Shown here one piece after another: positions 51,749-59,818 of a stretch of DNA of 64,000 nt. The stretch lies in contig JAUHVY010000001.1 in the NCBI GenBank assembly GCA_030424975.1, forward strand, positions 183,093 through 247,092, read 5' to 3'. The notes below the pieces were generated by a model. It was not told the DNA's origin. It was given only the letters and a program-made list of their open reading frames with translations, and made no database searches. The DNA is from Alphaproteobacteria bacterium (GTDB taxonomy: Bacteria > Pseudomonadota > Alphaproteobacteria > Micavibrionales > Micavibrionaceae). The first letter of the stretch is position 1, and each line of letters starts with the position of its first letter. The translations under genes and the position numbers were made by a program.

Positions 51749-51800
51749 CCGCTTTTGGTTATGTAGGGCAAACATTTTTTAAATTTTAATCCAAAAGCGG
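51749..51800 (-). repeat. Inverted repeat spanning the end of the histidine-phosphatase gene
   Basis: CCGCTTTTGG at 51749-51758 and CCAAAAGCGG at 51791-51800, perfect 10-bp arms with a 32-base loop. The right arm lies in the last codons of the phosphatase gene; the left is about 30 bp beyond its stop. No T run follows, so it may be a 3' stem of the mRNA rather than a full terminator. Confidence 0.55.
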
Positions 51801-52439
51801 AACTACCCCCCATTCTAAAATGTTCCATTTCCCATCTGTATGGTGCAGAATTCCTAGGGATCCGGTCTTTAGCTTGATGTTGTAGTTTTTTTTGAATTCA
51901 TCAAAGTTTTCGGTGATATAAGGCGCGAATCGCGCGATTCCGTTTGATGTTACAACCAAGACTGTTTCTTCAATATTCATGACATTATTTGTCATCGTAT
52001 CATGTGTCTTTGTTATTTGATTGGCAAAGCGTGCCCAATCTTCTTTGGCTTGTTGCGGGTCGAAGTTCCATCCTTGCGGTACGATCGCGTTTTCATCCCA
52101 TTGGATGATGGCCTCTTTTCCGATGCGGGCGATTACTTTATCTTCGCTCAGGTTTTCATCGGGGCCGTAATCAATTTCATCAAATATATCCAGCGCATAG
52201 ACAGGTAATTTGCAGGCTGCGTTCTCAAGGGCGATTTGCGCCGTTTCTTTGGTTCGTTGAAGTGTTGAGCTATAGGCGACATCAGGTAAAAGATCATTTT
52301 TCCGAAGATAACGCCCCAGAGCCGCCGCTTGCGCGCGCCCCTTATCAACCAGCGGTATATCTGTATGTTTGCCAACGCGTGTCGGAGTGTCTTCGGGGCC
52401 GAATGTATTTCCGTGACGTGCGATAATCAAGGTCGTCAT
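51786..52439 (-). CDS. Histidine phosphatase (phosphoglycerate-mutase-like)
   Basis: 217 residues. The catalytic RHG motif is in TLIIARHGNTFGPEDTPTRVGKHTDIPL near the N-terminus, followed by DKGRAQAAALGRYL and the second-Arg region YSSTLQRTKETAQIAL; the Glu proton donor is probably in FDEIDYGPDENLSED. The C-terminal His is replaced or shifted (TSNGIARFAPY where VSHG is common), so activity needs caution. Its ATG shares one base with the kdsB stop (TAATG), so it is translationally coupled to kdsB. Confidence 0.88.
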   Translation of the reverse strand: MTTLIIARHGNTFGPEDTPTRVGKHTDIPLVDKGRAQAAALGRYLRKNDLLPDVAYSSTLQRTKETAQIALENAACKLPVYALDIFDEIDYGPDENLSEDKVIARIGKEAIIQWDENAIVPQGWNFDPQQAKEDWARFANQITKTHDTMTNNVMNIEETVLVVTSNGIARFAPYITENFDEFKKNYNIKLKTGSLGILHHTDGKWNILEWGVVPLLD

Positions 52440-53248
52440 TATTGCGGTTCACCGTGTTCAAATAAAAAACGTTCTGCGCGTTCAATGTCCTCGGGGCTAT
52501 CGATACCCGATTGAATTGTGCCTTCGGCCAGATCAAGTTTAATGGTTTGTACATGGATACCGTTTTCGAGCATACGTAATTGCTCGAGGCCTTCGATTTG
52601 CTCATATATGCCTTGATCGAGGGTGCAGAATTTTTCTAAAATTTCTGATCGAAATCCGTATAGGCCGATATGTTGATGGACAGGGGACAGTTCATTTTCT
52701 TGTCGCATAACCTGCTCTTTGCGGATGGCCGGTAATATGTTTTTGGAAAACCACAGGGCGCGACCTTGCGCATTAATAACGGCGGTTGTGCCGCTAAACG
52801 GTGTTTGGCTTTTTGATTGGCGCAGGCGGTCTAAATCCTGCCAGCTTAGCTGGTGGACGGGAGTTATGACCTCGGCATTCGGGTTTTCCTCAAATGCCTG
52901 AAACATTTTTTTAATGATAGACGGTGGTGTAAATGGTGCATCACCTTGCAGGTTCACAATAAAATCGGGCCAAGTGCTGAGTTGTCTGAGGGCTGACAAA
53001 ACGCGATCTGATCCCGTGGGGCATGACGGCGGGGTTTGGATGCAGGGGATATCAATTTCAGCGGCGTGATCGGCTATGCGTTTATCTTCTGTTGTGACAA
53101 AAACCTCGATGTCATCGAAATCTTCCGCTGCGCGCCGCGCCGTTTCTACAACGCGTTGTAGCATCGTTTTTCCGTTAATCAGAGCAAGAGGTTTGCCCGG
53201 AAAGCGGGTTGAGGCATAACGCGCGGGAATAGCAATTGCAAATTTCAT
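52439..53248 (-). CDS. kdsB: 3-deoxy-manno-octulosonate cytidylyltransferase
   Basis: Activates KDO as CMP-KDO for the lipid A inner core. 269 residues starting at MKFAIAIPARYASTRFPGKPL; the second of two consecutive ATGs is chosen because GAGGG is 5 bases before it. IPARYASTRFPGKPL (CTP-binding), VFVTTEDKRIADHA, GSDRVLSALRQL, VNLQGDAPFTPPSII and QHIGLYGFRSEILEKF are conserved in the family. It confirms a Gram-negative KDO-bearing envelope. Its neighbours are yejA upstream (12 bp) and the phosphatase downstream. Confidence 0.96.
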   Translation of the reverse strand: MKFAIAIPARYASTRFPGKPLALINGKTMLQRVVETARRAAEDFDDIEVFVTTEDKRIADHAAEIDIPCIQTPPSCPTGSDRVLSALRQLSTWPDFIVNLQGDAPFTPPSIIKKMFQAFEENPNAEVITPVHQLSWQDLDRLRQSKSQTPFSGTTAVINAQGRALWFSKNILPAIRKEQVMRQENELSPVHQHIGLYGFRSEILEKFCTLDQGIYEQIEGLEQLRMLENGIHVQTIKLDLAEGTIQSGIDSPEDIERAERFLFEHGEPQ

Positions 53249-53260
53249 CATGACCCTCGC

Positions 53261-55168
53261 TTATTTTGGCGCGTTTGTTTCGTCATACCACCATGTTTCC
53301 GTGATTAATGGTGATATTCCTGACAGTTTTTCCGGGCGTTGAATGTAATTCCAATGTGCGATACGCCATTTCGGATAGTGCCACATCGGAATGATGTAGT
53401 GATTCCAAAGCAAAATACGGTCAAGCGCGCGGGTCTTTGTGACCAAATCTTCGCGTGATGTTGCATGAATGATTTGGGTCACGATCTCGTCAATAACGGG
53501 ATCTTTAATACCGATAAGGTTTCGTGAACCTTCGATATCGGCTTTGTCAGATCCCCAAAATTCACGCTGTTCATTGCCCGGGGATGATGACTGGCCAAAA
53601 CCGCTGATGATGACATCGTAATCAAAGCTCATTGTACGGCGTTGGAATTGTGACGGATCAACAACACGGAAATTCGCCTTTGCACCGATACGTTTCAAGT
53701 TTTGTACGAAGGGAAGCACCCAACGCTCAAATGTGTTGGAGTAATAGAGGATTTCAAATTCTAAGCGGCGTGTTTCGCCGTTTTCCAATGTTTTGTAACG
53801 GATACCTTCTTTGTCTAATTGTGTGTATCCGGCGTCTTCCAGTAATTTAACGGCTGTTTTCATGTTTTCACGTAACTTGCCGTTACCCTGTGTTTGCGGT
53901 GCCTTGTAAACATCGGTGAAAACACGCGGTGGTATTTTATCTTTGTGCGGGTTAAGGATTTTCAGCTCTTCCTCAGCAGGTAGGCCGCCCAAATATGACG
54001 CAAGATCAGAGTTATCAAAGTAGCTGTTTGTGCGGACATATTCACCATAGGCAAATTGTTTGTTTGACCATTCAAAGTCAAAAACATAACCCAACGCTTC
54101 TCTGACCTTTATATCTTGGAAGAGGGGGCGGCGAATATTGAAAACAAATGCCTGCATGCCGGATGGGCGCGTATGTTCAATTTCCTCCATCATCAGGGCG
54201 TCTTTTTTCGCATCTGATACCTTATAGTTTTCATGCCAAATCTTTGCCATGTTCTCTAGCTTTACATCAAAGGCTTGCGCCAGAAATGCTTCGTGACGCA
54301 CTGATTCATCACGGTAATACTCATAGACTATACGGTCGAAATTATACATCCCCTTATAGAACGGCAGGTCCTTTCCCCACCAATTCGGGTCACGGATATA
54401 TTCAATTGATCTGCCCGGATCTATTTTGCCGATTTTATACGGGCCGCTGCCGAGTGGCGCTTCAAGTGTTGTTTCACCAAATTTACGACCTTCTGCGGTC
54501 CAGTAATGTTTCGGAAGGACGACCATTTCCGCAACAATTAACGGTAATTCCGCATTACCCTTTACGCCGAAGTTAAATTTAACGGTTTTTTCGTTGATTG
54601 CTTCGACGGAAGAAACGTCATGCCAGTATGCCTTAAAAAACGGCTGCCCGTCAGTGGTGAGTGCATTAAATGTCCAAATCACATCTTCGGCGGTGATCGG
54701 TTTTCCATCGGCCCATTTGGCCTCATCGCGCAAGGTGAATTGTACCCATGATTTATCATTGGCGATTGTGATGTCTTTGGCCAGAATACCATAGAGGGTA
54801 AAGGGCTCATCCCATGCATTTTGCATCAGGCTTTCATAGACCAGACCGCTGCGAAGGTAGTTTAAACCGCCTGCGGGGCTGCCCTTTGCAATGAACGGGT
54901 TTAAGGAATCAAATGTACCCACATCACTGAGTTTGATTTGACCGCCTTTCGGGGCATCAGGGTTCACAAAATCTAGGTGTTTGAAGTCGGCAGGATATTT
55001 GGGCTCGCCATGCAGGGCGATGGCATGTTGTGCTTGGGGGGCAACTTGCGCGCCTTGCGTTTCATCGGCAAAGGCGGGGGCGCTCGCGAAGGTGATCGCC
55101 GTGATAAATGTAAAAGCAAAAATTTTGGTAAATGATTGTTTTATAAGATTTCGCATGCGGTGAACCAT
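53261..55168 (-). CDS. yejA: Extracellular solute-binding protein of a peptide ABC transporter (YejA type)
   Basis: 635 residues from the ATG at 55168 (MVHRMRNLIKQSFTKIF); starts five residues upstream or at MRNL four codons later are possible, and none has an ideal ribosome site. Signal peptide: basic n-region, FAFTFITAITFASAPAFA, cleavage before DETQ. The SBP family-5 fold is shown by LKYPADFKHLDFVNPDAPKGG, VWTFNALTTDGQPFFKAYW and FGEWxNP-like later motifs; the YejA-type DAPKGGQIKLS is clear. Periplasmic receptor for oligopeptides working with the YejB/E permeases and YejF. Confidence 0.92.
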   Translation of the reverse strand: MVHRMRNLIKQSFTKIFAFTFITAITFASAPAFADETQGAQVAPQAQHAIALHGEPKYPADFKHLDFVNPDAPKGGQIKLSDVGTFDSLNPFIAKGSPAGGLNYLRSGLVYESLMQNAWDEPFTLYGILAKDITIANDKSWVQFTLRDEAKWADGKPITAEDVIWTFNALTTDGQPFFKAYWHDVSSVEAINEKTVKFNFGVKGNAELPLIVAEMVVLPKHYWTAEGRKFGETTLEAPLGSGPYKIGKIDPGRSIEYIRDPNWWGKDLPFYKGMYNFDRIVYEYYRDESVRHEAFLAQAFDVKLENMAKIWHENYKVSDAKKDALMMEEIEHTRPSGMQAFVFNIRRPLFQDIKVREALGYVFDFEWSNKQFAYGEYVRTNSYFDNSDLASYLGGLPAEEELKILNPHKDKIPPRVFTDVYKAPQTQGNGKLRENMKTAVKLLEDAGYTQLDKEGIRYKTLENGETRRLEFEILYYSNTFERWVLPFVQNLKRIGAKANFRVVDPSQFQRRTMSFDYDVIISGFGQSSSPGNEQREFWGSDKADIEGSRNLIGIKDPVIDEIVTQIIHATSREDLVTKTRALDRILLWNHYIIPMWHYPKWRIAHWNYIQRPEKLSGISPLITETWWYDETNAPK

Positions 55169-55237
55169 AATCCTTTTTCTCAAAATTGAAAAAGCATTCT
55201 AGCAAGCGGGCAATGATTGTCACGTTTAAAATATGTT

Positions 55238-56209
55238 TTATGAACCGCCGTTATAGACGCTACGGAAATCGGGTCGACCGAATAAAAACCCTTGGCCATA
55301 TTTAAAATCATAATCGAGCAAGCTTATGACTTGTTTTTCGGTTTCAACTTTTTCAATGATGATATCAATGCCGTTCACATTCAGATTGTGCTTTTTGGTT
55401 AATATTTGAGAGAAGCCTGTCTCCGTTTCGCCTTTGCTCAAAATGTCTTTTGCATCAATTTTGACAAACGATATGTGCCGTGCATTCAGATATTTTATAT
55501 CTGTCGGGATACCGCCGATATTATCGACCGAAATACGGCACCCGATCTGCACCAGCCCGTCAATGATCTTTTGCTCCATGGGCGAGAGGGTCATCATATC
55601 GGCATAATGCAGTTCAAAAATCAGGTTTTGAGCAATGTATTTATTGTTTTTTAAAACGCCGAGTAATCGATTCATGAATAATCGATTGCGTAATGTGAAC
55701 GGGTTTATATTTATAAAATACCCTACATTGATGTGATGTTTTTCTTGATGGTGGCGCATAATTTTCAGGCAGTTCGCCAATAATAATGTATCGAGGTCAG
55801 TGATAATCCGTTCCTCGGATGCTAACGGCATATATTCGCGCGCGCCCAGATAAATGCCGGGTTTTGCGCGCAGGCGTCCGAACAGTTCGTAAAATTCGTG
55901 TTTTCGTGCGGGCAAGCTTACAATCGGTTGCAAGAAAACATCCATTTTATCATGGGCAATGGCGTTATGCAGTTTTTCACGGATGACGAAATCACTTACG
56001 CCATGATTGGCAGGTTGTGTTTCGTCAAAGTCAATATCAACAACAGGGCGTTGCGATGGTTTTGTAATATCTTGATTATTATTTATGTGCTCGGGGGTTA
56101 AGAAAGCAGGGATGACATCCAAATCAAAATCTGCCGATGCGGCATAATCTTCCATACGCCCGGGCATAAAGGGAATATTTTTCTGCTTTTTTCCTTCATT
56201 CATCGTCAT
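55238..56209 (-). CDS. Degenerate EAL-domain protein
   Basis: 323 residues: a polar N-terminal 85, then an EAL fold. The catalytic signature EAL is replaced (FYELFGRLR) and the metal-binding DDFG-type loop is DNIGGIP, although QPIVSL, FININPFTL, FELHYAD, FVKIDAKD, IEKVETEKQ and YGQGFLFGRPD keep the overall pattern. Such proteins often bind c-di-GMP without cleaving it, as with TipF in Caulobacter flagellar assembly. A c-di-GMP effector role in motility fits the fli/ctr/che genes nearby but is inference. Confidence 0.85.
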   Translation of the reverse strand: MTMNEGKKQKNIPFMPGRMEDYAASADFDLDVIPAFLTPEHINNNQDITKPSQRPVVDIDFDETQPANHGVSDFVIREKLHNAIAHDKMDVFLQPIVSLPARKHEFYELFGRLRAKPGIYLGAREYMPLASEERIITDLDTLLLANCLKIMRHHQEKHHINVGYFININPFTLRNRLFMNRLLGVLKNNKYIAQNLIFELHYADMMTLSPMEQKIIDGLVQIGCRISVDNIGGIPTDIKYLNARHISFVKIDAKDILSKGETETGFSQILTKKHNLNVNGIDIIIEKVETEKQVISLLDYDFKYGQGFLFGRPDFRSVYNGGS

Positions 56210-56235
56210 TTGCTACGCATTCTATAACTAGTAGA

Positions 56236-56247
56236 TGCATATATGCA
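56236..56247. repeat. 12-bp perfect palindrome upstream of the EAL gene
   Basis: TGCATATATGCA, 27 bp ahead of the ATG of the EAL-domain gene and 11-25 bp after the pyrD stop region on the minus strand. It could be an operator; no known regulator is named. Confidence 0.35.
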
Positions 56248-56271
56248 AAATCCGTTCCAACAGGAGATGGG

Positions 56272-57342
56272 CTATTTGTGGTCGGCGCCAATGGCTTCGG
56301 AAATATGATTGAAACCATCCTTATCAAGTAATTCCAATAGCCCCTTGTTGATGTTATTGGCAATTTCTGGCCCCTGATAAATCATGCCTGTATAGAGTTG
56401 TACAAGAGATGCACCGGCCTTAATTTTTTCGTAAGCATGCGCGGCATTCGATATGCCGCCAACCCCGATAATAGGTAGCTTACCATCGGTGAGCTTATAA
56501 AAATTACGGATGATTTGCGTTGATTTTTCGCGCACCGGCACACCGCTCAGGCCGCCTTTTTGCGCTCTGAAATCTTCGGGCAAGCTTTCCGGGCGATCTA
56601 ATGTTGTATTGCTCAGGATGACGCCATCAACTTTGTTTTCCATTAATGTCTGCGCAATCTCTTCTTGTTGTTGCTCACTCAGGTCAGGAGCAAGTTTGAT
56701 TAGGAGTGCGGGCGGAAAATTCGGGCTGGCGATATGCAAGGCGTTCTTCATCGCTTTGATGAGTTCGGTAAGCGGCTCTTTCTCTTGCAGGTTACGAAGG
56801 CCGGGTGTATTGGGTGAGGAGATATTCACCGTTAGGTAATCGGCCTGTTCAGATAGTTCCTTAATCAAATGGCAATAGTCTTTTGCAGGGTCCGGCTGCT
56901 CTTTGTTCATACCGATATTAATGCCGACAAGACCGCCTTTACGGTTGCCGTCGGCAAGGTAAGAGGTGATGTTTGATTTGAAAACACGTAAGCCGCCATT
57001 CGGAAACCCCATGCGATTAATCACTGATTCTGATTTCGGGTCACGGAAAATGCGCGGGCGTGGGTTGCCTGCTTGTGGTTTTGGGGTAACTGTTCCAACC
57101 TCTGTGAAGCCGAAGCCCAGATTAAGGATTGGTGCGATGACTTCTGCGTTTTTATCAAAACCCGCAGACAGGCCGACGGGGTTTATAAAGTCTTCGTTAA
57201 AAATGCGTTGCTTCAAGCGGTCAGATTCAATTGGTTTGCATGACTTTATCATGCCCGTTTTTAAGGCCTTAATCGTCATGCCGTGCGCGGTTTCAGGATC
57301 GATTTTGAAAATGGCGGGTTTAACGAGTGCGTAAAGGCTCAT
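56272..57342 (-). CDS. pyrD: Dihydroorotate dehydrogenase (quinone), class 2
   Basis: Membrane-associated FMN enzyme oxidising dihydroorotate to orotate with quinone. 356 residues; the N-terminal helical membrane-association region is SLYALVKPAIFKIDPETAHGM. NPVGLSAGFDKNAEV, NRMGFPNGG, the catalytic-Ser region NISSPNTPGLRNLQ, IKLAPDLSE and GVGGISNA identify class 2. Its ATG overlaps the pgsA stop by 4 bases (ATGA), so the two are translated together. Confidence 0.96.
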   Translation of the reverse strand: MSLYALVKPAIFKIDPETAHGMTIKALKTGMIKSCKPIESDRLKQRIFNEDFINPVGLSAGFDKNAEVIAPILNLGFGFTEVGTVTPKPQAGNPRPRIFRDPKSESVINRMGFPNGGLRVFKSNITSYLADGNRKGGLVGINIGMNKEQPDPAKDYCHLIKELSEQADYLTVNISSPNTPGLRNLQEKEPLTELIKAMKNALHIASPNFPPALLIKLAPDLSEQQQEEIAQTLMENKVDGVILSNTTLDRPESLPEDFRAQKGGLSGVPVREKSTQIIRNFYKLTDGKLPIIGVGGISNAAHAYEKIKAGASLVQLYTGMIYQGPEIANNINKGLLELLDKDGFNHISEAIGADHK

Positions 57343-57923
57343 AGTTCTTCTTTCAGTTGTGCTTTTTTAAAGTGGCGCAGGCTGGCGCGCATGTAATTAA
57401 ATCCTGTCAGAACAGTTAGAACTGTTGCAGCGGAAAGCATGAACATACCCAGTTCACGCATATAGGGCGCATGGTCACCAACAATCAAGAAGCCGAGGCT
57501 CAGCATTTGTACCGTTGTTTTCCATTTCGCCAATTTTGTTACCGGCACTTTGATATTCATCGGGCCCATAAATTCGCGTAAGCCCGAGATCAGGAATTCC
57601 CGTGCAAAGATGATAATCACCAAAATAATGCCAAGGTCTGCGACTTTGCCAAACGCAACGAGGAGTACCAGAATGCTGGCGACAAAAATTTTATCTGATA
57701 TGGGATCAAGAAAAGTTCCGAATGCGCTGATCTGATTTAATTTTCTTGCGATGTATCCATCAAGGAAGTCTGTTATCGATGCCACGATATAAACGACTAA
57801 ACATAGCCAGGCTGCGACTGCGCCCCATTGGTCTTCGGCAAAGAAAAGGACGATCATTACGGGCAATAGAAAAAGCCGCGCAACGGTTAAAATATTGGCA
57901 AGGTTGTTTTTGATAAAATTCAT
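57339..57923 (-). CDS. pgsA: CDP-diacylglycerol-glycerol-3-phosphate 3-phosphatidyltransferase
   Basis: Makes phosphatidylglycerol phosphate. 194 residues, four or five hydrophobic segments. The CDP-alcohol phosphotransferase motif is complete: D-x2-DG-x2-AR-x8-G-x3-D-x3-D in TDFLDGYIARKLNQISAFGTFLDPISDK. N-terminal NILTVARLFLLPVMIVLFF is typical of PgsA. Coupled to pyrD by overlapping stop and start, and 10 bp after the EEP-family gene. Confidence 0.93.
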   Translation of the reverse strand: MNFIKNNLANILTVARLFLLPVMIVLFFAEDQWGAVAAWLCLVVYIVASITDFLDGYIARKLNQISAFGTFLDPISDKIFVASILVLLVAFGKVADLGIILVIIIFAREFLISGLREFMGPMNIKVPVTKLAKWKTTVQMLSLGFLIVGDHAPYMRELGMFMLSAATVLTVLTGFNYMRASLRHFKKAQLKEEL

Positions 57924-57933
57924 GACGCGGAGT

Positions 57934-58905
57934 TTAGGGTGTTAAAATGAATTCTGCAATAAGGGAGTAGTGGTCAGAGTGAAATGCTTCGCCTCTTTTT
58001 TTTTCTATCAATTCAATTTGCCCTTTATGCATGATGTGATCAATTGGAATTTGTAGGGCTTGCGCGGTGAATTGTCGCGGCCATGTGGGCGGTGGCAAGA
58101 GCGACGTATATTCGTTTTTCAGATGTGTTTTTTCTTTGAATTTTTTGAAATAGGGAGAATAGGGCGTAATGTTGAAATCACCCATTACGATGATGGTTTT
58201 GCTATGATCTTCTGCGATTTTATCGGCGAGTGTTTGTAATTTGTAATTCCTGTGCGCGGCGCGGATCGGGTGGCCCGGTGATGCAGGGTGCGCCGCATAG
58301 AGTGATATTTCACCGTAATCAGGGATATCAATAATGAAATGCCCGCTGATATTGCCGTAGACTATATTCGTATCAACCGTGATGTCTTTTTCGATGATCG
58401 GATATTTGCTGAGCAGTATAAAACCATAGGGGTTATCCGGTATCTTGTGCGCTACATGCGGGTAGGGTGCAAGCGTTTTGAGTTCCTTTAATGTGTCATG
58501 GTTCGGTTCATGAATGATCGCAATATCAGGGGATTGGCTGTTTATCCATCGTAGGAAGTTTTCCGGCTCCCTTTTCATCACCAACTGGTTGTATTGTATA
58601 ACTTTCAGCCGTATGCCTGCTGTTTCGCTTTGTGGTGTAATACGTGTTAGGGACGCCAATTCAAATCCACAGCTTAGTAATACGAGAGCCATTAATCCGC
58701 CATAAAGCCAAGATTTCTTGAACATGAAGAGCACACCGAAAAGAACGGCGCCGATTGCATATTGTAAAATGAAATGACGTAATAAATCCGCCAGCCAAAA
58801 ATGCAGCGCCAGAAATGAAAACGCATAACATGCACAAAGGAAAAGAGCCAAAAACTTGGCTCCTTTTAAAATATCGTTTGTTTGCTTGGATGGAGTGCTA
58901 TCCAT
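57934..58905 (-). CDS. Membrane-anchored endonuclease/exonuclease/phosphatase-family protein
   Basis: 323 residues from the ATG at 58905; the longer open frame of 377 residues would read into ctrA and is rejected. Three hydrophobic segments at about 17-34, 42-60 and 65-80, then a catalytic EEP domain: [45 protein letters not shown] and [13 protein letters not shown]. These are the Mg and catalytic residues of DNase I/sphingomyelinase-type hydrolases. The likely site is the membrane or periplasm; substrate unknown. The ATG overlaps the ctrA stop by 8 bases, so ctrA and this gene are coupled. Confidence 0.87.
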   Translation of the reverse strand: MDSTPSKQTNDILKGAKFLALFLCACYAFSFLALHFWLADLLRHFILQYAIGAVLFGVLFMFKKSWLYGGLMALVLLSCGFELASLTRITPQSETAGIRLKVIQYNQLVMKREPENFLRWINSQSPDIAIIHEPNHDTLKELKTLAPYPHVAHKIPDNPYGFILLSKYPIIEKDITVDTNIVYGNISGHFIIDIPDYGEISLYAAHPASPGHPIRAAHRNYKLQTLADKIAEDHSKTIIVMGDFNITPYSPYFKKFKEKTHLKNEYTSLLPPPTWPRQFTAQALQIPIDHIMHKGQIELIEKKRGEAFHSDHYSLIAEFILTP

Positions 58906-59602
58906 TGGCGGCTTTTTTGTCACCTTCATGCGGATCACGCAGCACGTAACCACGGCCCCATACAGTTTCAATATAGTTTGAGCCATCTGTGGCATCGGCC
59001 AACTTCTTGCGCAATTTACAGATGAAAACGTCGATGATTTTTGCTTCGGGCTCGTCCATGCCGCCATAAAGGTGGTTCAGGAACATTTCCTTCGTCAACG
59101 TAGAGCCTTTACGTAACGATAATAGCTCAAGAATTCCGTATTCTTTACCCGTCAGGTGCAATGGCTTGCCTGCGGCCTCGATTGTGCGCGTATCAAGGTT
59201 AACTTTGATTTGACCTGTTTCGATGATGCTTTGGGCGTGGCCCTGTGAACGACGAACGATCGCCTGAATACGGGCAACAAGCTCGCGCTTATCGAATGGT
59301 TTTGTCAAATAATCATCTGCGCCGAAGCCAAGGCCTTTTAGCTTGTTATCAAGCTCCGTTAGGCCGGAAAGAATAAGGATCGGTGTTTCGACTTTTGATG
59401 CGCGGAAGCCCTTTAATACGTCGTATCCGTCCATATCCGGTAACATCAGGTCAAGAATAATGATGTCGTAATCATAGATTTTCCCAAGATCCAAGCCGTC
59501 TTCGCCTAAATCGGTTGTATCAACAATATAGCCTTCTGATTTGAGCATAAGCTCAATACTTTTGGCGGTTGATGAATCATCTTCTACAAGTAATACGCGC
59601 AT
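58898..59602 (-). CDS. ctrA: Cell-cycle and motility response regulator CtrA
   Basis: OmpR-type response regulator that controls flagellar, chemotaxis and cell-cycle genes in alphaproteobacteria. 234 residues. The receiver has [19 protein letters not shown] and phospho-acceptor D51 in [17 protein letters not shown], Lys in [15 protein letters not shown]; the winged helix has [33 protein letters not shown] and [11 protein letters not shown]. These are highly typical of CtrA. AGGGGAGAATCC precedes the ATG. Its promoter region is shared with fliI and has a cluster of TTAA motifs, possibly autoregulatory. Confidence 0.95.
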   Translation of the reverse strand: MRVLLVEDDSSTAKSIELMLKSEGYIVDTTDLGEDGLDLGKIYDYDIIILDLMLPDMDGYDVLKGFRASKVETPILILSGLTELDNKLKGLGFGADDYLTKPFDKRELVARIQAIVRRSQGHAQSIIETGQIKVNLDTRTIEAAGKPLHLTGKEYGILELLSLRKGSTLTKEMFLNHLYGGMDEPEAKIIDVFICKLRKKLADATDGSNYIETVWGRGYVLRDPHEGDKKAANG

Positions 59603-59651
59603 GGATTCTCCCCTAATGCATAAGAAAACAAAGGACAGGAAAACGGAGTTG

Positions 59652-59708
59652 TTAACCTTTATTAACGTCTATATTAACAAATATTAAAAAGGTTAACAAA
59701 TTGTTTAA
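59652..59708. promoter_or_regulatory. TTAA cluster between ctrA and fliI (possible CtrA sites)
   Basis: Six TTAA tetramers at 59652, 59662, 59674, 59684, 59693 and 59705, four of them TTAAC. CtrA in Caulobacter binds TTAA-N7-TTAA (start-to-start 11) and TTAACC-type half sites. No pair here is exactly 11 apart (10, 12, 10, 9, 12), though 59652/59674 and 59662/59684 are 22 apart. A CtrA-binding or AT-rich promoter element is therefore plausible, not proved. Confidence 0.4.
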
Positions 59709-59818
59709 ACGCATCTATGTGTTTTTTATTAAGAAAAATGTATTTCTGTCTGGAATGATTTGTTTTTTCCTTAGAGCAAGTTACACTATACGAAGCGAAA
59801 AGCGTAAGAGTTTGAACC

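Noticed and set aside
58906-59067. N-terminal extension of the EEP-family hydrolase into ctrA
   Set aside because: It would be wholly inside the ctrA coding region in another frame, and a coupled ATG exists at 58905.
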